From Eutreptiella sp. 'Long Island Sound 2002' (lineage: Eukaryota; Euglenozoa; Euglenophyceae; Eutreptiales; Eutreptiaceae), in the NCBI GenBank assembly GCA_964036045.1, contig OZ038382.1:139140961-139204960 (forward strand): a stretch of 64,000 bases of DNA, given 5' to 3'. Shown in pieces: positions 43,461 through 55,329 of this stretch. A program made the position numbers and the translations under genes. How positions within the stretch are numbered: the first letter of the stretch is position 1; each line of letters begins with the position of its first letter. The notes beneath the pieces are model-generated. The model was not told the origin of the DNA and did no database searches. It was given only the letters and a program-made list of their open reading frames with translations.

Positions 43461-44370
43461 CTAAACATGCTCACCACTTTCCACAGGGATGCTTTGGAGA
43501 GCATCCCCGGGCAGTGGTTTGGCCCTTTTGGTAGGAGGCTTGGCGGAAATAGGTGCCAGCAGGTCCTTTGAAACCCACTTGCCTTCGGGGACGTCTCTTG
43601 TGAAATACAACTTATCCCTAAAATTGTGTCTCATACACCACACACCACGGGCACTTTTTGCCCAAACAACCTCTGTGTCAGACTTTATCTCAATATTGTC
43701 ATCAGTGGTGGGTGCATTAGGCAATTTTTCCTGCAAAAGTCAAGCTTGAGAATCACTGTTTGCCCCACCATCGGAATCCACCCTTGCACTCCTTGCATCA
43801 TCCAAATCGCCACCGGACAAGTGACCTTCGGGGGGAGTCTTTGCACTGTGCGCTACTTTTAGACTATGTTCCCCCCGAAGAGCCCCCAAGCAAACCCCTT
43901 GGAAACGCCCTTAGAATTAGGTGACCCAAACTGCCCTAGCTCAAGAAAGCTGCAAACTACCTTCCCTTCACATAACACACATCATGCACAACTGGAAAAG
44001 CCATGAACAGCGCATTGGTCGCCACCCTCAAGAACAGAGAACTGTCTTTCTGTTCCACCTGTCTTCGAATCAAAAATTGCTGCAAAAGCAAGAGTACACG
44101 CACGTACTCATGCAACTCCGTACCGGATCCCCTCCATATGTTCCTTACGATGCCCCGGTGCCACATGCGTGCAAACAAGTGCTCAATGCGTGCCCTATAG
44201 AAACCATGAACATCATTGTACTCCTTTTGCCGCTCGGTCAACGTCTTTCGACCGATAAATGGCCATGCCACATGGAGGCGCCCCTTGTATGCACCATCCA
44301 TGGAGCCAATCTCATAATCCATACAATGTCCCTTCACTTTCCTCAATAGCACCGGAAGGTTGGGGCCCAA
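43461..44370 (-). pseudogene. PIF/Harbinger-type (DDE_Tnp_4-like) transposase C-terminal part
   Basis: The first exon-like ORF (44370-43957) reads YEIGSMDGAYKGRLHVAWPF, then KTLTERQKEYNDVHGFYRA, then RIEHLFARMWHRGIVRN. The SMDGAYKG segment, the LTERQKEYN segment and the Glu in RARIEHLFARM match the end of Harbinger/IS5-like DDE_Tnp_4 transposases (second Asp region and third acidic residue). After a GT...TTTTGCAG gap, 43730-43461 gives EKLPNAPTTDDNIEIKSDTE and VWAKSARGVWCMRHNF, likely the last exon if a GTGTGT or GTGAAG donor is used. The N-terminal half and first catalytic Asp were not found upstream, so the gene is partial. Confidence 0.6.
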
Positions 44371-44385
44371 AAGAGGGCGGAAATG

Positions 44386-44590
44386 CTATGTCACCCTTGC
44401 ATTCTCGGGGGTCCTCAAACAAAGGGGGACAAAATCAGAAGTCAAAACCTCCGCTAGGGGTCACCATGATGCCCCTAGGGGCCCCTAGTATCTCAAAGTA
44501 TGGGTCTCTAGTACGGCTAGACGCCCAAATAGTTGCACTTGCGCGCGCACTGCGCGCTGCACTGCGCGCGCACTGCGCTTGAGGCGCCCC
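44386..44590. repeat. Dispersed repeat, copy shared with 55330-55500
   Basis: Shares CAAAGTATGGGTCTC(T/C)AGTACGGCTAGAC(G/A)CCCAAATAGTTGCAC in pieces with 55415-55455, followed in both by an 11-bp-unit minisatellite and GGCGCCCCC. Confidence 0.75.
44535..44580. repeat. 11-bp-unit minisatellite, locus 3
   Basis: Four units of GCACTGCGCGC type, at the end of the dispersed repeat. Confidence 0.7.
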
Positions 44591-45101
44591 CTCAGAAGCA
44601 TCCGATGGCACGTCCGAGCTATCGCCATTGGGGTTGGGTTCAGAATCTGAATCTCAGTCTGAAGATGAGGATGTGTCCTCCTCGGGTGCACGCACCCTAA
44701 AGTATGCTTCATCGAGCAACTGCGAGAACTCGAGGCCAACTCTGAAGTAGCTAGCCAAAGTAGCCCACACAATGCATCATCATCCACCTGAGCTGCAGGA
44801 TGGACCTGAGTTCTGTGATACCATTGTCCTCTGATTGGGAACCACCGATTGGGAACCACCGATTGGGAACCACCGTTGTCCTCTGATTGGGAACCTGCAT
44901 AGCTTTGAGCCAAAAAAATAATGCATCTCCTTCGTTTGTGTTGCCATAAGGCCACAAAAAGTAGTGCATACAAACGCAAGGGCTCTGCAAGCATGTCTGA
45001 AGAACCTAGAGTAGAATAGAATAAAAGCAAAAAAAAACAGATACCCCCCCCGTCCTTCCCCACCCCTTGTCCTTCCCCAGGGGGGGGGGGGGCTTGGCAA
45101 C

Positions 45102-45165
45102 CTCAAAATTTCGCTGTGGGTAAGAGTGCTGTCTTGCAAGACAGTGTGTTATGAGGCACTGCCAC
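45102..45165 (+). repeat. tRNA-Ala-like SINE head, plus strand
   Basis: A-box-like GCTGTGGGTAAGAGTGC, then a perfect anticodon arm CTGTCTTGCAAGACAG (45129-45144, anticodon TGC). The B-box is degenerate. It starts directly after a 13-base G-run. Confidence 0.5.
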
Positions 45166-45235
45166 TTGTATCCCTTATATTTTGGCAGTACTTTCTGTGA
45201 AATGGAACCTAGTGCTACAACCAGCGGGCGTGTGT

Positions 45236-45283
45236 GCACAGCGCGGGCACAGCGCGGGCACGGCGCGGGCACAGCGCGCACAT
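45236..45283. repeat. 11-bp-unit minisatellite, locus 4 (opposite orientation)
   Basis: Units GCACAGCGCGG repeated four times; the reverse complement matches the GC-type units of the other loci. Confidence 0.7.
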
Positions 45284-46143
45284 GACAGGAAGAAATTGGG
45301 GGTGCAATAATTGGCAATATTCTTGCCTATATAAACCATACTACACCCCCACAACGTTGGACAGCCTGATGATTCACCCCACCCCCCGTTTAAGAGATGC
45401 AAGTGTACCCAGCCACAGCAAAGACACATGAAAAAAAAAGCAAGAGTAAAGTTTGTTCTTCACTCGAAGTGTGAACGCCGTACTCCCCTTCGCTTAGCAT
45501 ACATACGGGACATGCATCACTCGACATGGCGTCCACATCCACAACCTCCTTTTGGCTATGTACAGCCACGCAAAACTCAAAATGCTCCCACGATGCACTG
45601 ATCATTTTGGTGTGTGTACCATGGAAACATCACAAACTATTTTGGCTTATTTGCTGCGCGTTTTCGGGCCACTGCAAGCCTGCAGCACTGTCCTTTTATC
45701 TGGGCTCGGCGACGGCAGCCCCTTGTCCAAACCCAATCAACGGTTGGGTCTCAAACGGCCCCTCCTGAAAATCAATCTCTCAATTGATTTTTTCAACTCC
45801 CAACACTCCTGCATGTGTGCCTTAAAATCTCTGGCTGTGCTGGGGTATGTGGATAACATGGGCCATGTGTTGGAGCAGAGGAACAAGAGGTCCACCATAA
45901 GCAGTCCCTGGAACAACCTGCTCCTGATTTTACAATCACACCAAACAGTTCAAGCATTTGTATTTCCTGACCAACTTCCATGCCATACAAAACCCCATGA
46001 AAGACCTTGGAGACATGTGTTCTGCCCCTCTGAAACAGACAGGAAAAGGATGTAAATGACCACAGTCCCACCACAGTGCCAAATTGTGAGGTCACAAGTT
46101 TGTTTCAGCGGGCAAGGGTTAGGAGCAGGGGTATCCACCAAAC

Positions 46144-47637
46144 TCACAACTGTTCGGCTGTGCCCTCTTCAATGAGATCCTGGATGGACATAGGGAGGCA
46201 CTTACGTGAGAGTATTCCAGGGCCAGGTGGTGTGTTCACGGGGGCTGCAGGGCAATGCAGGGATTGCATGTGGAGCTTAGTCTTCATTTGGGCAATGTTG
46301 GTGCAAACTTGCCGTAGCCGCACACTCTGCTGCTGTAGGACCGCCAACAACTCACTGTGGGTGCCCGACTGCGCTACTGCCTGCACGGCAGGGCCCACAA
46401 ACTTCTCCAAGTAAGTGTTCCAATACTTCACCAGGGCTACGGCATCTAGACTGCCATCCCGCACTAGCCCCGGGGGCAATTCATATGCTTGGGTGACACC
46501 AGCCCTCTTCAGCAGAGATGCGGCGCTTAGATTTCCGGGAACGTCACTATCATTGTTGGTGACCACATTCTTGGCGCCGTCGTTGTCACCCAAGCTGAAG
46601 GCACAGCCTGTGTCTTGCACCAGCAGCGCAATGGTCTGTGCCTGCTGGCACACTTGCTGATAGACCTTCAGCTGATGCCTGCACTGCTGCACCTGAAAGC
46701 GGGTGTTTGCCGCATGACTGGATTTGAATGGTGTGTCTGTAACGGTGGGTGCTGTTTTGCTCTTGCCAGACTGCTGGGTATTTGAAGGCAAAAGCAAAGC
46801 AGAAGGGCCAAACACAGCAGTTTGGGCCAAAGAGGACGAAAAGGAGAACGAAGAGGACGAGGTGAAGGCTGTTGAAAACGATGGTGCTGACGAGGACAAA
46901 GAGGGAGCGGCTACAGGCGTAGAAAAGCAAGAAGCTGCAGTTGAAGCAGTGGGTATACGGGACGCTGCGGGAGTGGCAGTGGTAGCAGGAGCGATGGTCC
47001 CAGGGCTGGGGGTGGGGGCACCAGGCAGCGCCCGGATGTCCTCAGCAATCTTCCCTAGCATCGCTTGTGTGCGCAGCACTTGGTGACCCCTGGTTTCAAA
47101 AATGTGCCGCTCCCTGTGAACCAACAGCCGAAGGGCGTTGAGCGCGGCCCTTGACCTCATGGGCCCAGGGGCAAATTGGCTTTGAAACGGTGATGAAGGG
47201 AGGCCAGCGACATTGAGCATCACGTGCCGGGACACCATGAGCAAGAGAGTCACCAGTGCGTCGCCAGAGGACTTGTTTAACGCTGTCTTGACTTGAAGCG
47301 CTGTGCTATCGATGGGAAGACTCTTGATAATCTCCATGGCCGCAAGTCGAAGCCCATATGCTGAAGTCTCTTGCAATACTGGAAAATTCTTCTTTAGTTT
47401 CTCCATTGCGACTTTGTGGTTCCCTTCGGGCAATTTAGTAAGGAGGAAATATAACACCAACTCCAAGCCGAGGGGATTATGTTGCTCAAACATGCCCCTT
47501 TCGAGCCGCACATCTTTGTACTTCTCACTGTACGCACCCTTTGCAATCCGTTCTTGATCAAGGCCGAGAATGCGCAGATTTGCAACCAACAATTCTGCAT
47601 GCCCTCGAATGGGTTGTGGGGCTGTAGAATGACTCAT
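46144..47637 (-). CDS. HAUS6: HAUS augmin-like complex subunit 6, N-terminal exon
   Basis: From the ATG at 47637 the product reads MSHSTAPQPIRGHAELLVAN, ILGLDQERIAKGAYSEKYKD and RGMFEQHNPLGLELVLYFLL, followed by LKKNFPVL. This is the HAUS6 N-terminal domain pattern (GMF..pN..gLe.vl.FLl.kL.......WPvl). Augmin is an eight-subunit complex that recruits gamma-tubulin to spindle microtubules for branching nucleation, and HAUS6 makes that contact. After about residue 220 the protein is S/T/A/P-rich, then helical again (RHQLKVYQQVCQQAQTIALL). The frame ends at a TGA, but CAGTT-GTGAGT at 46148/46147 is a strong splice donor, so more exons likely lie at lower coordinates. Clean reading frame and unlike the surrounding TE debris: a host gene. 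Confidence 0.75.
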   Translation of the reverse strand: MSHSTAPQPIRGHAELLVANLRILGLDQERIAKGAYSEKYKDVRLERGMFEQHNPLGLELVLYFLLTKLPEGNHKVAMEKLKKNFPVLQETSAYGLRLAAMEIIKSLPIDSTALQVKTALNKSSGDALVTLLLMVSRHVMLNVAGLPSSPFQSQFAPGPMRSRAALNALRLLVHRERHIFETRGHQVLRTQAMLGKIAEDIRALPGAPTPSPGTIAPATTATPAASRIPTASTAASCFSTPVAAPSLSSSAPSFSTAFTSSSSFSFSSSLAQTAVFGPSALLLPSNTQQSGKSKTAPTVTDTPFKSSHAANTRFQVQQCRHQLKVYQQVCQQAQTIALLVQDTGCAFSLGDNDGAKNVVTNNDSDVPGNLSAASLLKRAGVTQAYELPPGLVRDGSLDAVALVKYWNTYLEKFVGPAVQAVAQSGTHSELLAVLQQQSVRLRQVCTNIAQMKTKLHMQSLHCPAAPVNTPPGPGILSRKCLPMSIQDLIEEGTAEQL

Positions 47638-49948
47638 ACCCCGCTGCAATTGCTTAGTGCTTTTACTGCTTTTGTGGCAAAGAAGAGGAACACCCTAAAA
47701 AATGAAAATCAGTTCCGTAGTCTCAAGGTGCTTGGAAGAGAGTAGGGTGGAAAGGGGTACAAGCCTAATGTGCTGAAAAATGCTGCAAGAGCACCCAGAT
47801 ATTCCCACCACTTGTTGCAAACTGTTGCCTATGTCATGCTCCATCCCCCTCCCAGCAAGTAGCCACCCCCCCCCCCCCCCCCCCCCCCCGGCGAGAGCAG
47901 CACCAGTGATCTGACAAGGGCATTGATTGTGCGCCACAAGAAAACACAAGCTGGGACCGTTGGTTGGTGAATGCACTAATCGTCACGTTATTCCCCAACC
48001 CAACTCCAAAGGAAAAAAGGGGGTGAAAGTGGGTGGTAGGACAGCAATTAGTATCCCTAGAATACCATCACCAGCCCCAAATCACGATAAAAAATGTTGG
48101 TCTTCATGGACAACCACAAAAAAGGAACACAAAATTGCGGAAACAACACCAACAGTTGCTATGACAAGGGCGCTCGCAAAGGGGGTCAGGAGCTGCTTGC
48201 CACAAGGGCACTAACAAGAGCAACCCACTCTGGTTTTGAAGCAAACCAGCACATCACAAACACCCAATCCTCCATCCAGGACCACAAAAAACAGCAGTCC
48301 CAAAAAATCCTAAAAACAGCGGTCAACGCCCACCCCGTGCTTAGCCATAATCCGATGATGGCCGTCACCCCCGGTATCCCACCAGCAGGACAAATCAGTT
48401 CCATTGTTCAACATACGCTGCGGAGCCGCGGCCACCAATTGTCCAAACGCGGCCCACGCCCAAAGGTCCAGCAAAGGCGGCGGAGCCTGCCCTGTGGGAT
48501 AGGGTCACAGCGCCTTTAGGCGCCCAGGAGTCGTGATTACCACTCGCCCTGTCCGTCACTGACATCTGTGCTGAAGTCCAACCCCCCTGTGCTGGATTCA
48601 GTCGCCCATTCCGATCTGGACGACCCCGCTAGATGCATCACTGGGCGTCAATGACCCCAACACACTAGATCTCTGCCCCGCATGTGATGATTCATTGGAC
48701 GACCTGGACACCTCCGATAAGGACACGTCCGAGCCCATGAAGCAGAGCCCCACCTGCTCCCACAGCCGTACCACCCGTGGTGGTTCTTCGGACCGCCGCT
48801 TCTTATTGTTGGGGTGTTTCTGCCTGCCTGCCTCAGCCAGAGCTCAGCCAGACCATCCCGCGCTTAGACAAGGCTGTGCTTGGACAAGAGGCGTGGGGGG
48901 GGGGGGGGGGTACATACCATGACTATTGCATTTTTTTTTGTTCCTATATGCGACACAGCAAACGTATATTGCAGTGTTAAAACTCCATGGGGTGGGGGGT
49001 TGATAGTGCCCCCCAGAGTAGAGTGGGAGGAGGTGTTTGGAGGGCAAATTGACCAGGCCCATTGTGATGTTGTGAGCAGTTGGGAGGCAATTTGAACAGG
49101 AGTTGGCTGCAGATCACAGGCATTTCAAGGGCAGTTCGGGGGTGGTTCGGGGTGGTTGGGGGGCCGTTTGGAGGTGGTGCACAAATAGTCATGGGAGCTT
49201 TTTACAGGCAGTTTGGAGGCAATGACACAATCACACGGTTTGCACGTGGTTTGTTAGTGGTTGACAAGTGGTTTCTAGGTGGTTTGGAGGCAATCCACAA
49301 GGCATTGGGGTTTGGAGCAGGGGGGGGTGGGTATTGCGTCCAGGGAGGGTCCAAGTCCAATTGCAAAAAATTGCAGAAAATACGAAAAATAACAGAAAAA
49401 AACTTGCGCTGCCGCAACCTAACCTCCCGAAGTCTCAAGGAGCAACACTTCACATGATGAACATCATGAAGGACCACCTCAGCTTTGGAGATTTAAGCGA
49501 TACAACATATTCTTTTGTGAGCATCCTTAAGGTGCCCAAGGGGGAGTATTAGTGCGCCGGGCACATGCCTGGCATCTTTTGTTGACCATTCTCCACCCGT
49601 GCCTGTTTTTTTACCCCCCCTCCCCAAACAATCCGGAGAAGCTTCTCGCCGTGTCTAAAAATCTGGCCCATCCTTTGCACCCAGTTTATGACGATGGCAA
49701 GGGTGGTGGTTGGAAGTGGTGGGAGTGACATTTTGTGTTGTTGAATTGAATTGAATTGAAGGCGCCTTGCAGGGAAGGTTTGCGGTCTAGTGCGGTCTAC
49801 TTTGGGGACCTTCCTAGGTGAGGATACACTCGGGGCTAGAGGTAGGATACTTAATACAAAGGTAGTGCTCCGGGCATGCGCCAGGCGCGCCAGGCAAACA
49901 TTCCCGCCAAAACAATGCTATGCATCGCCGTTGGCTGAATTTTTTGGT
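47638..49948. other. No recognisable gene; C-run, G-run and degenerate minisatellite
   Basis: A 24-base C-run (47866-47889), a 16-base G-run (48895-48910) and GGAGGCAGTT-type repeats (from 49080). ORF 48094-48519 has no domain. GAATT repeats sit at 49742-49760. Confidence 0.4.
49080..49335. repeat. Degenerate GGAGGCAGTT(T)-type minisatellite, block 1
   Basis: Imperfect recurrences of GGAGG(C/T)(A/G)(G/A)TTTG with poor period. Followed by AATTGCAAAAAATTGCAGAA words that recur at 50.26 kb. Confidence 0.55.
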
Positions 49949-50224
49949 TCAAAGGGTGTTTCTTGTGTGATGCCACCACATGTTTTTCTCACAATCTGGC
50001 ACTACTTCAAGCGGCAGCACAAATTGGACGACAACGTCCGCCGCTGTCGGCTTCAATTCCATGGTGATATTGAGGGTCGTCCGCAGTAATTGTGATACCC
50101 ATGGACCATGTTTGAAGAGACGCAAAAACCTCTTGGCACTGCCCTCCAAAAACTGAATACCAAACGCATATCTCTGGGTGTGTACGTGACAAATGATCCC
50201 AAACATTGCCGCACCACGTTCGCA
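49949..50224 (-). CDS. Candidate terminal exon of an unrecognised protein
   Basis: After an acceptor TTTGCATGCAG the frame reads CERGAAMFGIICHVHTQRYA, FGIQFLEGSAKRFLRLFKHG and ADVVVQFVLPLEVVPDCEK, ending KNMWWHHTRNTL and a stop. Composition (V, F, W, L with few repeats) looks like a folded domain, unlike the minisatellite on both sides. No family recognised and no partner exon identified. Confidence 0.35.
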   Translation of the reverse strand, partial: CERGAAMFGIICHVHTQRYAFGIQFLEGSAKRFLRLFKHGPWVSQLLRTTLNITMELKPTAADVVVQFVLPLEVVPDCEKNMWWHHTRNTL

Positions 50225-50329
50225 CTGCATGCAAATGGCACCAACAAGCTGCGCAGCCAAAAGCAAAAAATTGCGAAAAATTGCAAAGCTGCCAGAAATT
50301 GTGGAAAATTGCAAACTCCCACCGCCATC

Positions 50330-51075
50330 CCCTGTTTGGAGGCAGTTGAGAGGCAGTTCGGAGGTAGTTTCGGGGTGGTTTGCCAGCACTTTTAAGGAAG
50401 TTTGGAGGTAGTTGGGTAACAATAGTGCTGCAGAGGTAGTTGGAGGTGGCTTGGAGGCTGGTCGGGGCTGTTTGGAGGCTGGAGGCTGGTCACAGAAAAT
50501 TGGAAAGCAATTCAAAGGCAGTTTGGGGGCAGTTCAGGAGCAGTGCATAGTCAGTTTGTAGGACCTACCAAGGCCAGTTCAGAGACGGTTCCCCAGTGGT
50601 TTTGAAAATGGGTGGGGGCAAGTGAAAGGCTGCTTGGAGGATGTTCAGAAAAGGCTTGGAAACTTTTAGGGCGCAGTTTTGTGGCTATTCCATGGCAGCT
50701 CTGTGCGGGTTGGAAGCAGTTTGCAAGCTGTTTGGGGGCGGTTATAAGGGGGCTTGGGAGTTTGGAGGCATTCCCAAGGCATTTTGGAGGCAGTTCAGGG
50801 GCAGACTGCCTCTGGGGTGTCACTGCTTCTGGGCTGCTTCCAAAACGCCTCCAAACCAACCCCAAATCGCCTCTGAACGAAATGCCTCCAAAGCCCTTTT
50901 GGGCTGTCGCTAGACTGCCTCTGAATCGCCTCTAGAATGCCCAATGTGGAGGCCATTTGGAGGCAATTTAAAAAGAGCTTTGGAAGAGGTTGGGAGGCAT
51001 TGGTGCTGCCGATGCAGTTTAGAGCCGCCTTTTCAGGCTGCCGAGAGGCTATTCAGGGGCAATTTGGCAGCATTT
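50330..51075. repeat. Degenerate GGAGGCAGTT-type minisatellite, block 2
   Basis: Dozens of GGAGGCA, GGCAGTT and complementary TGCCTCC words over 745 bp, part of it (50860-50940) in inverted orientation. Open frames across it are repeat-driven. Confidence 0.6.
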
Positions 51076-53908
51076 TGTTCTGTGCCTTGGGAGATGGAAA
51101 GATTGGATGTTATCACCTCATCCAGCAAAGAAAGACCAAAACACCTCACCTCGCATACATCTCATGCAGGCATTCCTTTTCACGAAAATATACCAAGAAA
51201 ACACTGCTGCAAATGCGTTTGCACACGTGGACCTTGTGAAAACGCGTCATGTACCGAGTCCAAGAAGCGTCAATGTTGTTTGGCTACAAAAGATGTATTG
51301 CACATCCACACACACAGAGAGAAAATCTGAGGCCTTGTGCAGTAATGCACCTCTCTCCAAAAAGATGAATAGGAAGCGCATCCGATCCATCGCCACATTC
51401 CGCTTCTGTTGGTTGGTCTGCCGGTCCACTGCATTGACAATCACAGCTTCTGTACACAAATTGTGCCAGCAGGGGTGAGTGCAGCGGAGGTGCAGAGGAG
51501 GGTATTAAATATGGCCATCAGTAGTGAGTGCCAACAAAATCTGAACATGTATCAGGGGTTGGTTGCACACAAGGATTCGATGCAACCCAGCCATTGCCGT
51601 ATGCTCATTCCCCATTAGCAGTGAGTCATCCACAATTTTTAAATTAATATTATCTTGGTCATGGTCTCTTCATCGGTGGGACGGGTTGCATTGTGATTCA
51701 CTCAACAACTAACCCCAAGGGTCTTAATCGCCTGAAACTGGCAGGAAACAACACTTGCATCCACGGACAGCAGCTGGTCAGCATATATACGGGTTACAAT
51801 TAACGCTCAAACACAGCATATGGATGCGGACACTTAATGCGCAGAAATGGAGGGAGGGGGACCATCCAGACTCACCAGAACCTTGTCACCAAGCGTTTGG
51901 GAATGGTACCGTGCATGATCACCTTTTGACTACAGGTGTGCCTGAAAGCAATGGAACGAAGGAATTGCCTTTGGAAACAGAAGGGTGCAATGGGGGACTT
52001 GGGCCACATGTGCGTTGCGCATAGGCCGCGAACTGCTTTCATAGCAAGGACACCCCGAGGGTCCTGATTTTTAGCCCCTCCCAAAATGGCCCCTAAGGAG
52101 ACTTTGGCCACAAAAATTGTGTACATACCCGTTCTCACAAGCATAGCAGAGTCAAGAGCATAATACAATTGGCACCCACTTTGTAATCTTTGAAATTGCC
52201 CTTGGCCTGTTGTGGCCCTTCGCGGTCCCAAATTAGAACATCCGCAGAGGTGCCCGGCGCGAGAGCACAGACACAACCCCTTTCCCATGGATGTCGCTAA
52301 AAAGCCGCGCCGCGCGCGCGCACCGCACCAGGTGTTCTCCCAATACCAAATGGAAACGGGTGACAGCCATCGTTCACACCTGTGGCAAGACTAGGCTTAT
52401 GCCCTGATGCTTGCACCACACGCCCATGCGCTGGCAACATCAGTGATGAAAGTATGAATCGGGTAAAATGGGCCATGCCACAGGCACAACTGAACACAAA
52501 AACTGCAACAAGCCCACAAGGCCACATCTGGACTGCATTACCACCATGAAGCACGCTCACAAGCCCAAGCCCAAGCCCAAGCCAGGACGTCCAAGTGTGG
52601 ATGCGACCAATCGACTAAAGAGACGCACAGGTATCAGTTCTAAGGGCGGAAAATCGGAGCTTTGCTTCCGCGAGGCACACAGTGCACATGCAGATGTTAG
52701 ACACAAGGGTCAAACCCACACAATCTGCCAATTTTTTTGGCGAATAGAAAGAATCCTATGAGTGCTCTGGTTGTGGTCTTGTTTGGTGCTGATACGGAGT
52801 GGCCAGTGCTCCGTAGTCCTCGTTCGGGTCGGTGCAGATACAGCAGATGCTGCACAGCTGTGAGCAAGTGAGTCCTGGTATGTCACGCTGCCATGGGTCA
52901 TGGCTGTTCATCCCCCCCATAGCTCCATCCCAAACACGCTGGCATCGTCATCTACAGTGCAGTGCAACCGTGTGTAGTAGTATACAAATCCAGTGCTTCT
53001 CTTCCAGATTCTGCCACAGTCAAAAACTGCAGCACGCTCAGACCAGGGTTCAGTGTGGCGACGGGCCAAGGTTTTACCTCACACTGAGCCTAAACGCTCA
53101 GTGTAGGGGAAGCAGGAAATTCAAAAAACAGCCTGTAGATGAGGCATTAATGACGGCGACAGCCCAAATCGGAGCAGGTTGATTCAATCAGCCCCAGCCC
53201 AAGTGCAACAAGATAGAAAGTACCTCTTGGAGGAACACGGGGAAAAAAAAAGCAGTCTTAGAAGATGGCGCCTGATGGAGGCGAGAAGCCCACCAGCGGG
53301 CACCGCAAGCAACGGGTGGTTTTTGGATGAAACACTCTCACCGGATACGCAGCGCTGGGCTCTCGTAAGAATTCCGTAGCAAGCAATGGGTATTTCCCAA
53401 CCACCCTGCCTGACCTATCATGTCCTTCTGCAGTGTTCACCAAAGACGTCCCTTCTTTCTTCCCTGAGCACCAATTTCCTGATAAGAAGGCTCCCCTACA
53501 CAAAAGCAGGCACTGGGTCTTGTTATCAAACAGAGCCTCGCGGAGCTGTGGGGACAAGGGTGTAGAGAGGCGACGTCCCAATTCAGCTAATCCACACTGC
53601 TGATTGTTAACAAGGACTGCCACATGGATAGAAAATAAAATTTGTGTGCCCCTATGGACTCTGTACGGGTGCCACAATACAGCATGCACCTCCATTCTCC
53701 TTCGGGGGGGGGGGGGGGGTTCAGGCAGGCTCTTGTCACAACCAGAGTCACAGGCAACAACTCGGTAGTAAACACCAAAGAGATGGCATTGTTGGTGGTG
53801 AAATTCCCTGAATCTGCTCTGCTACCTGCCCTGGCTCCATCTTGTGGCAGCATGTTTGCGGTGTCGTGTTGTATCGTTTGTTGTCAGCCCTCCCCTTGTC
53901 TTCGGGCC
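51076..53908. other. No recognisable gene
   Basis: ORFs of 60-145 codons on both strands without domain or splice support. A G-run at 53704-53719. Confidence 0.4.
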
Positions 53909-54085
53909 GTCACTGTTTGTTTCCAAGGTGGTGCAGAACGTCACTGTTTGTTTCCAAGGTGGTGCAGAACGTCACTGTTTGTATCCAAGGTGGTGCAGAA
54001 CGTCACTGTTTGTTTCCAAGGTGGTGCAGAACGTCACTGTTTGTATCCAAGGTGGTGCAGAACGTCACTGTTTGTTTCCAAGGCG
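53909..54085. repeat. 31-bp tandem repeat, about 5.7 copies
   Basis: Unit GTCACTGTTTGT(T/A)TCCAAGG plus TGGTGCAGAAC, starting at 53909, 53940, 53971, 54002, 54033 and 54064. Variants TTTCC and TATCC alternate in the last four copies. All three plus-strand frames are open across the array. Confidence 0.9.
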
Positions 54086-55329
54086 TCCAGGATGTCATGA
54101 CCTCAGTTTTTTGGAGTGGACCATATACACCAAGAAAACCGGACTACTGAGGATGGGTGTGCGTACTTAATCGAACAACCTCCACAACTGTTCGCGATTG
54201 ATGTTGGGCGATATGTTCATTGATCAGTGCATTCTCCCTTTAGAACACACCTGCAGCACCAATACATGTGCGAGATGTGGACTCGGATCACATCAGAAAA
54301 ATCATGGTGCATTGAGGGAGCCAGGGGAGAACAGGGAATCGGGCAGTGGGGGGATGAAAACCGCATCATGCACATGGGCTACACGCTATGCATCTGGTAT
54401 GAGCTAGGCTTCTTTTCCTTGGGTGTTGGGCCTGTGGGTAGATGTATTCGGTATGGTCCACAAAGGCTGGTTGGGCGCCGTGTAGTAAAACCGGTGTACA
54501 GTGCCATGCCTTTGTGCGGCCTGCCTTTGCTGATCGAAATCGTTTGTGCTTCTTAAAAATGGGGAACGAGAAATGCAGCTGTTGGTGAGACTGAAATGTT
54601 TGTCCCACTGCTCCACATGCCAGCGTGTTCCCTCCCCCCTCCACTCCTCTACCAGCGCCAGCGAGCAGGGGCATGCACAGGTGAGTGGGGGCTTGGCCAA
54701 GGAACCAGCCCACGACAAGCGCCTTTCTCTTTGGGTCGCCTAGGGGGAACCCTTGCACGTTGCGCGCACTGCACGCTGCTTTTAGACTAGATTCCCTTGT
54801 GAAGAACCCCCATACCGACCCCTTCCAAACACACTCAAAATTAAGCCACCCTAGCTACCCAAATGCCCCTAAATCTAAGTCACTCAAACTGCCCTAGCTC
54901 AAGACAAATGCAAGCTCCCTTCCCTTTCTATAAGACATCATGCAAAATGCGGAAAGCCACACACATATCCTCTTGTTTGTTCAATTGAAAGCTCACTCAC
55001 CCTACCAGCTAGTCCCAAAGCCGTGTATGTGTCCACCCCATCAACTGGACCGGGGGGCAAAGTTTCTTGCAGGAGGGAATCCACGTCAACCTCTGTTTTC
55101 AACTTGTGGTACAACCACGCTTCCTCATCAGCATGGATGCGGCCTTGCATAGGGCATTTGACTGTGGTCAGGCAAAAACCGGGCAGTCCGTCACGTCAAC
55201 TCGAGGGGCCACGCCAAAGCGTGGGAGTCCATCACCCCAACTCAAGGGCCCACACCAAAGTGTGGGAGTCCATGGTGAAGATGAGCAAAAAAAAGTGTGA
55301 AAAGGGGTGCAAATGGGTGAAAGTGGGTG

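Larger units (their letters stand above)
44591..46143. other. Mostly non-coding; may hold 3' exons of the HAUS6 gene
   Basis: On the minus strand, after the HAUS6 donor, TGTCTGTTTCAG (exon start 46029) and TTGTTCCAG are acceptor candidates. A frame near 45.75-45.92 kb reads QGLLMVDLLFLCSNTWPML then RDFKAHMQECWELKKSIERL and stops. Joining phases did not resolve, so no exon is called. Also a triple GATTGGGAACCACC repeat at 44836-44875. Confidence 0.35.

Noticed and set aside
53642-54170. Three overlapping repeat proteins across the 31-bp array
   Set aside because: All three frames are open because the unit lacks stops; nothing supports translation of any one.
54366-54758. Minus-strand ORFs at 54.4-54.75 kb
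   Set aside because: Two frames look equally protein-like, neither shows a domain or splice signals that settle the frame.
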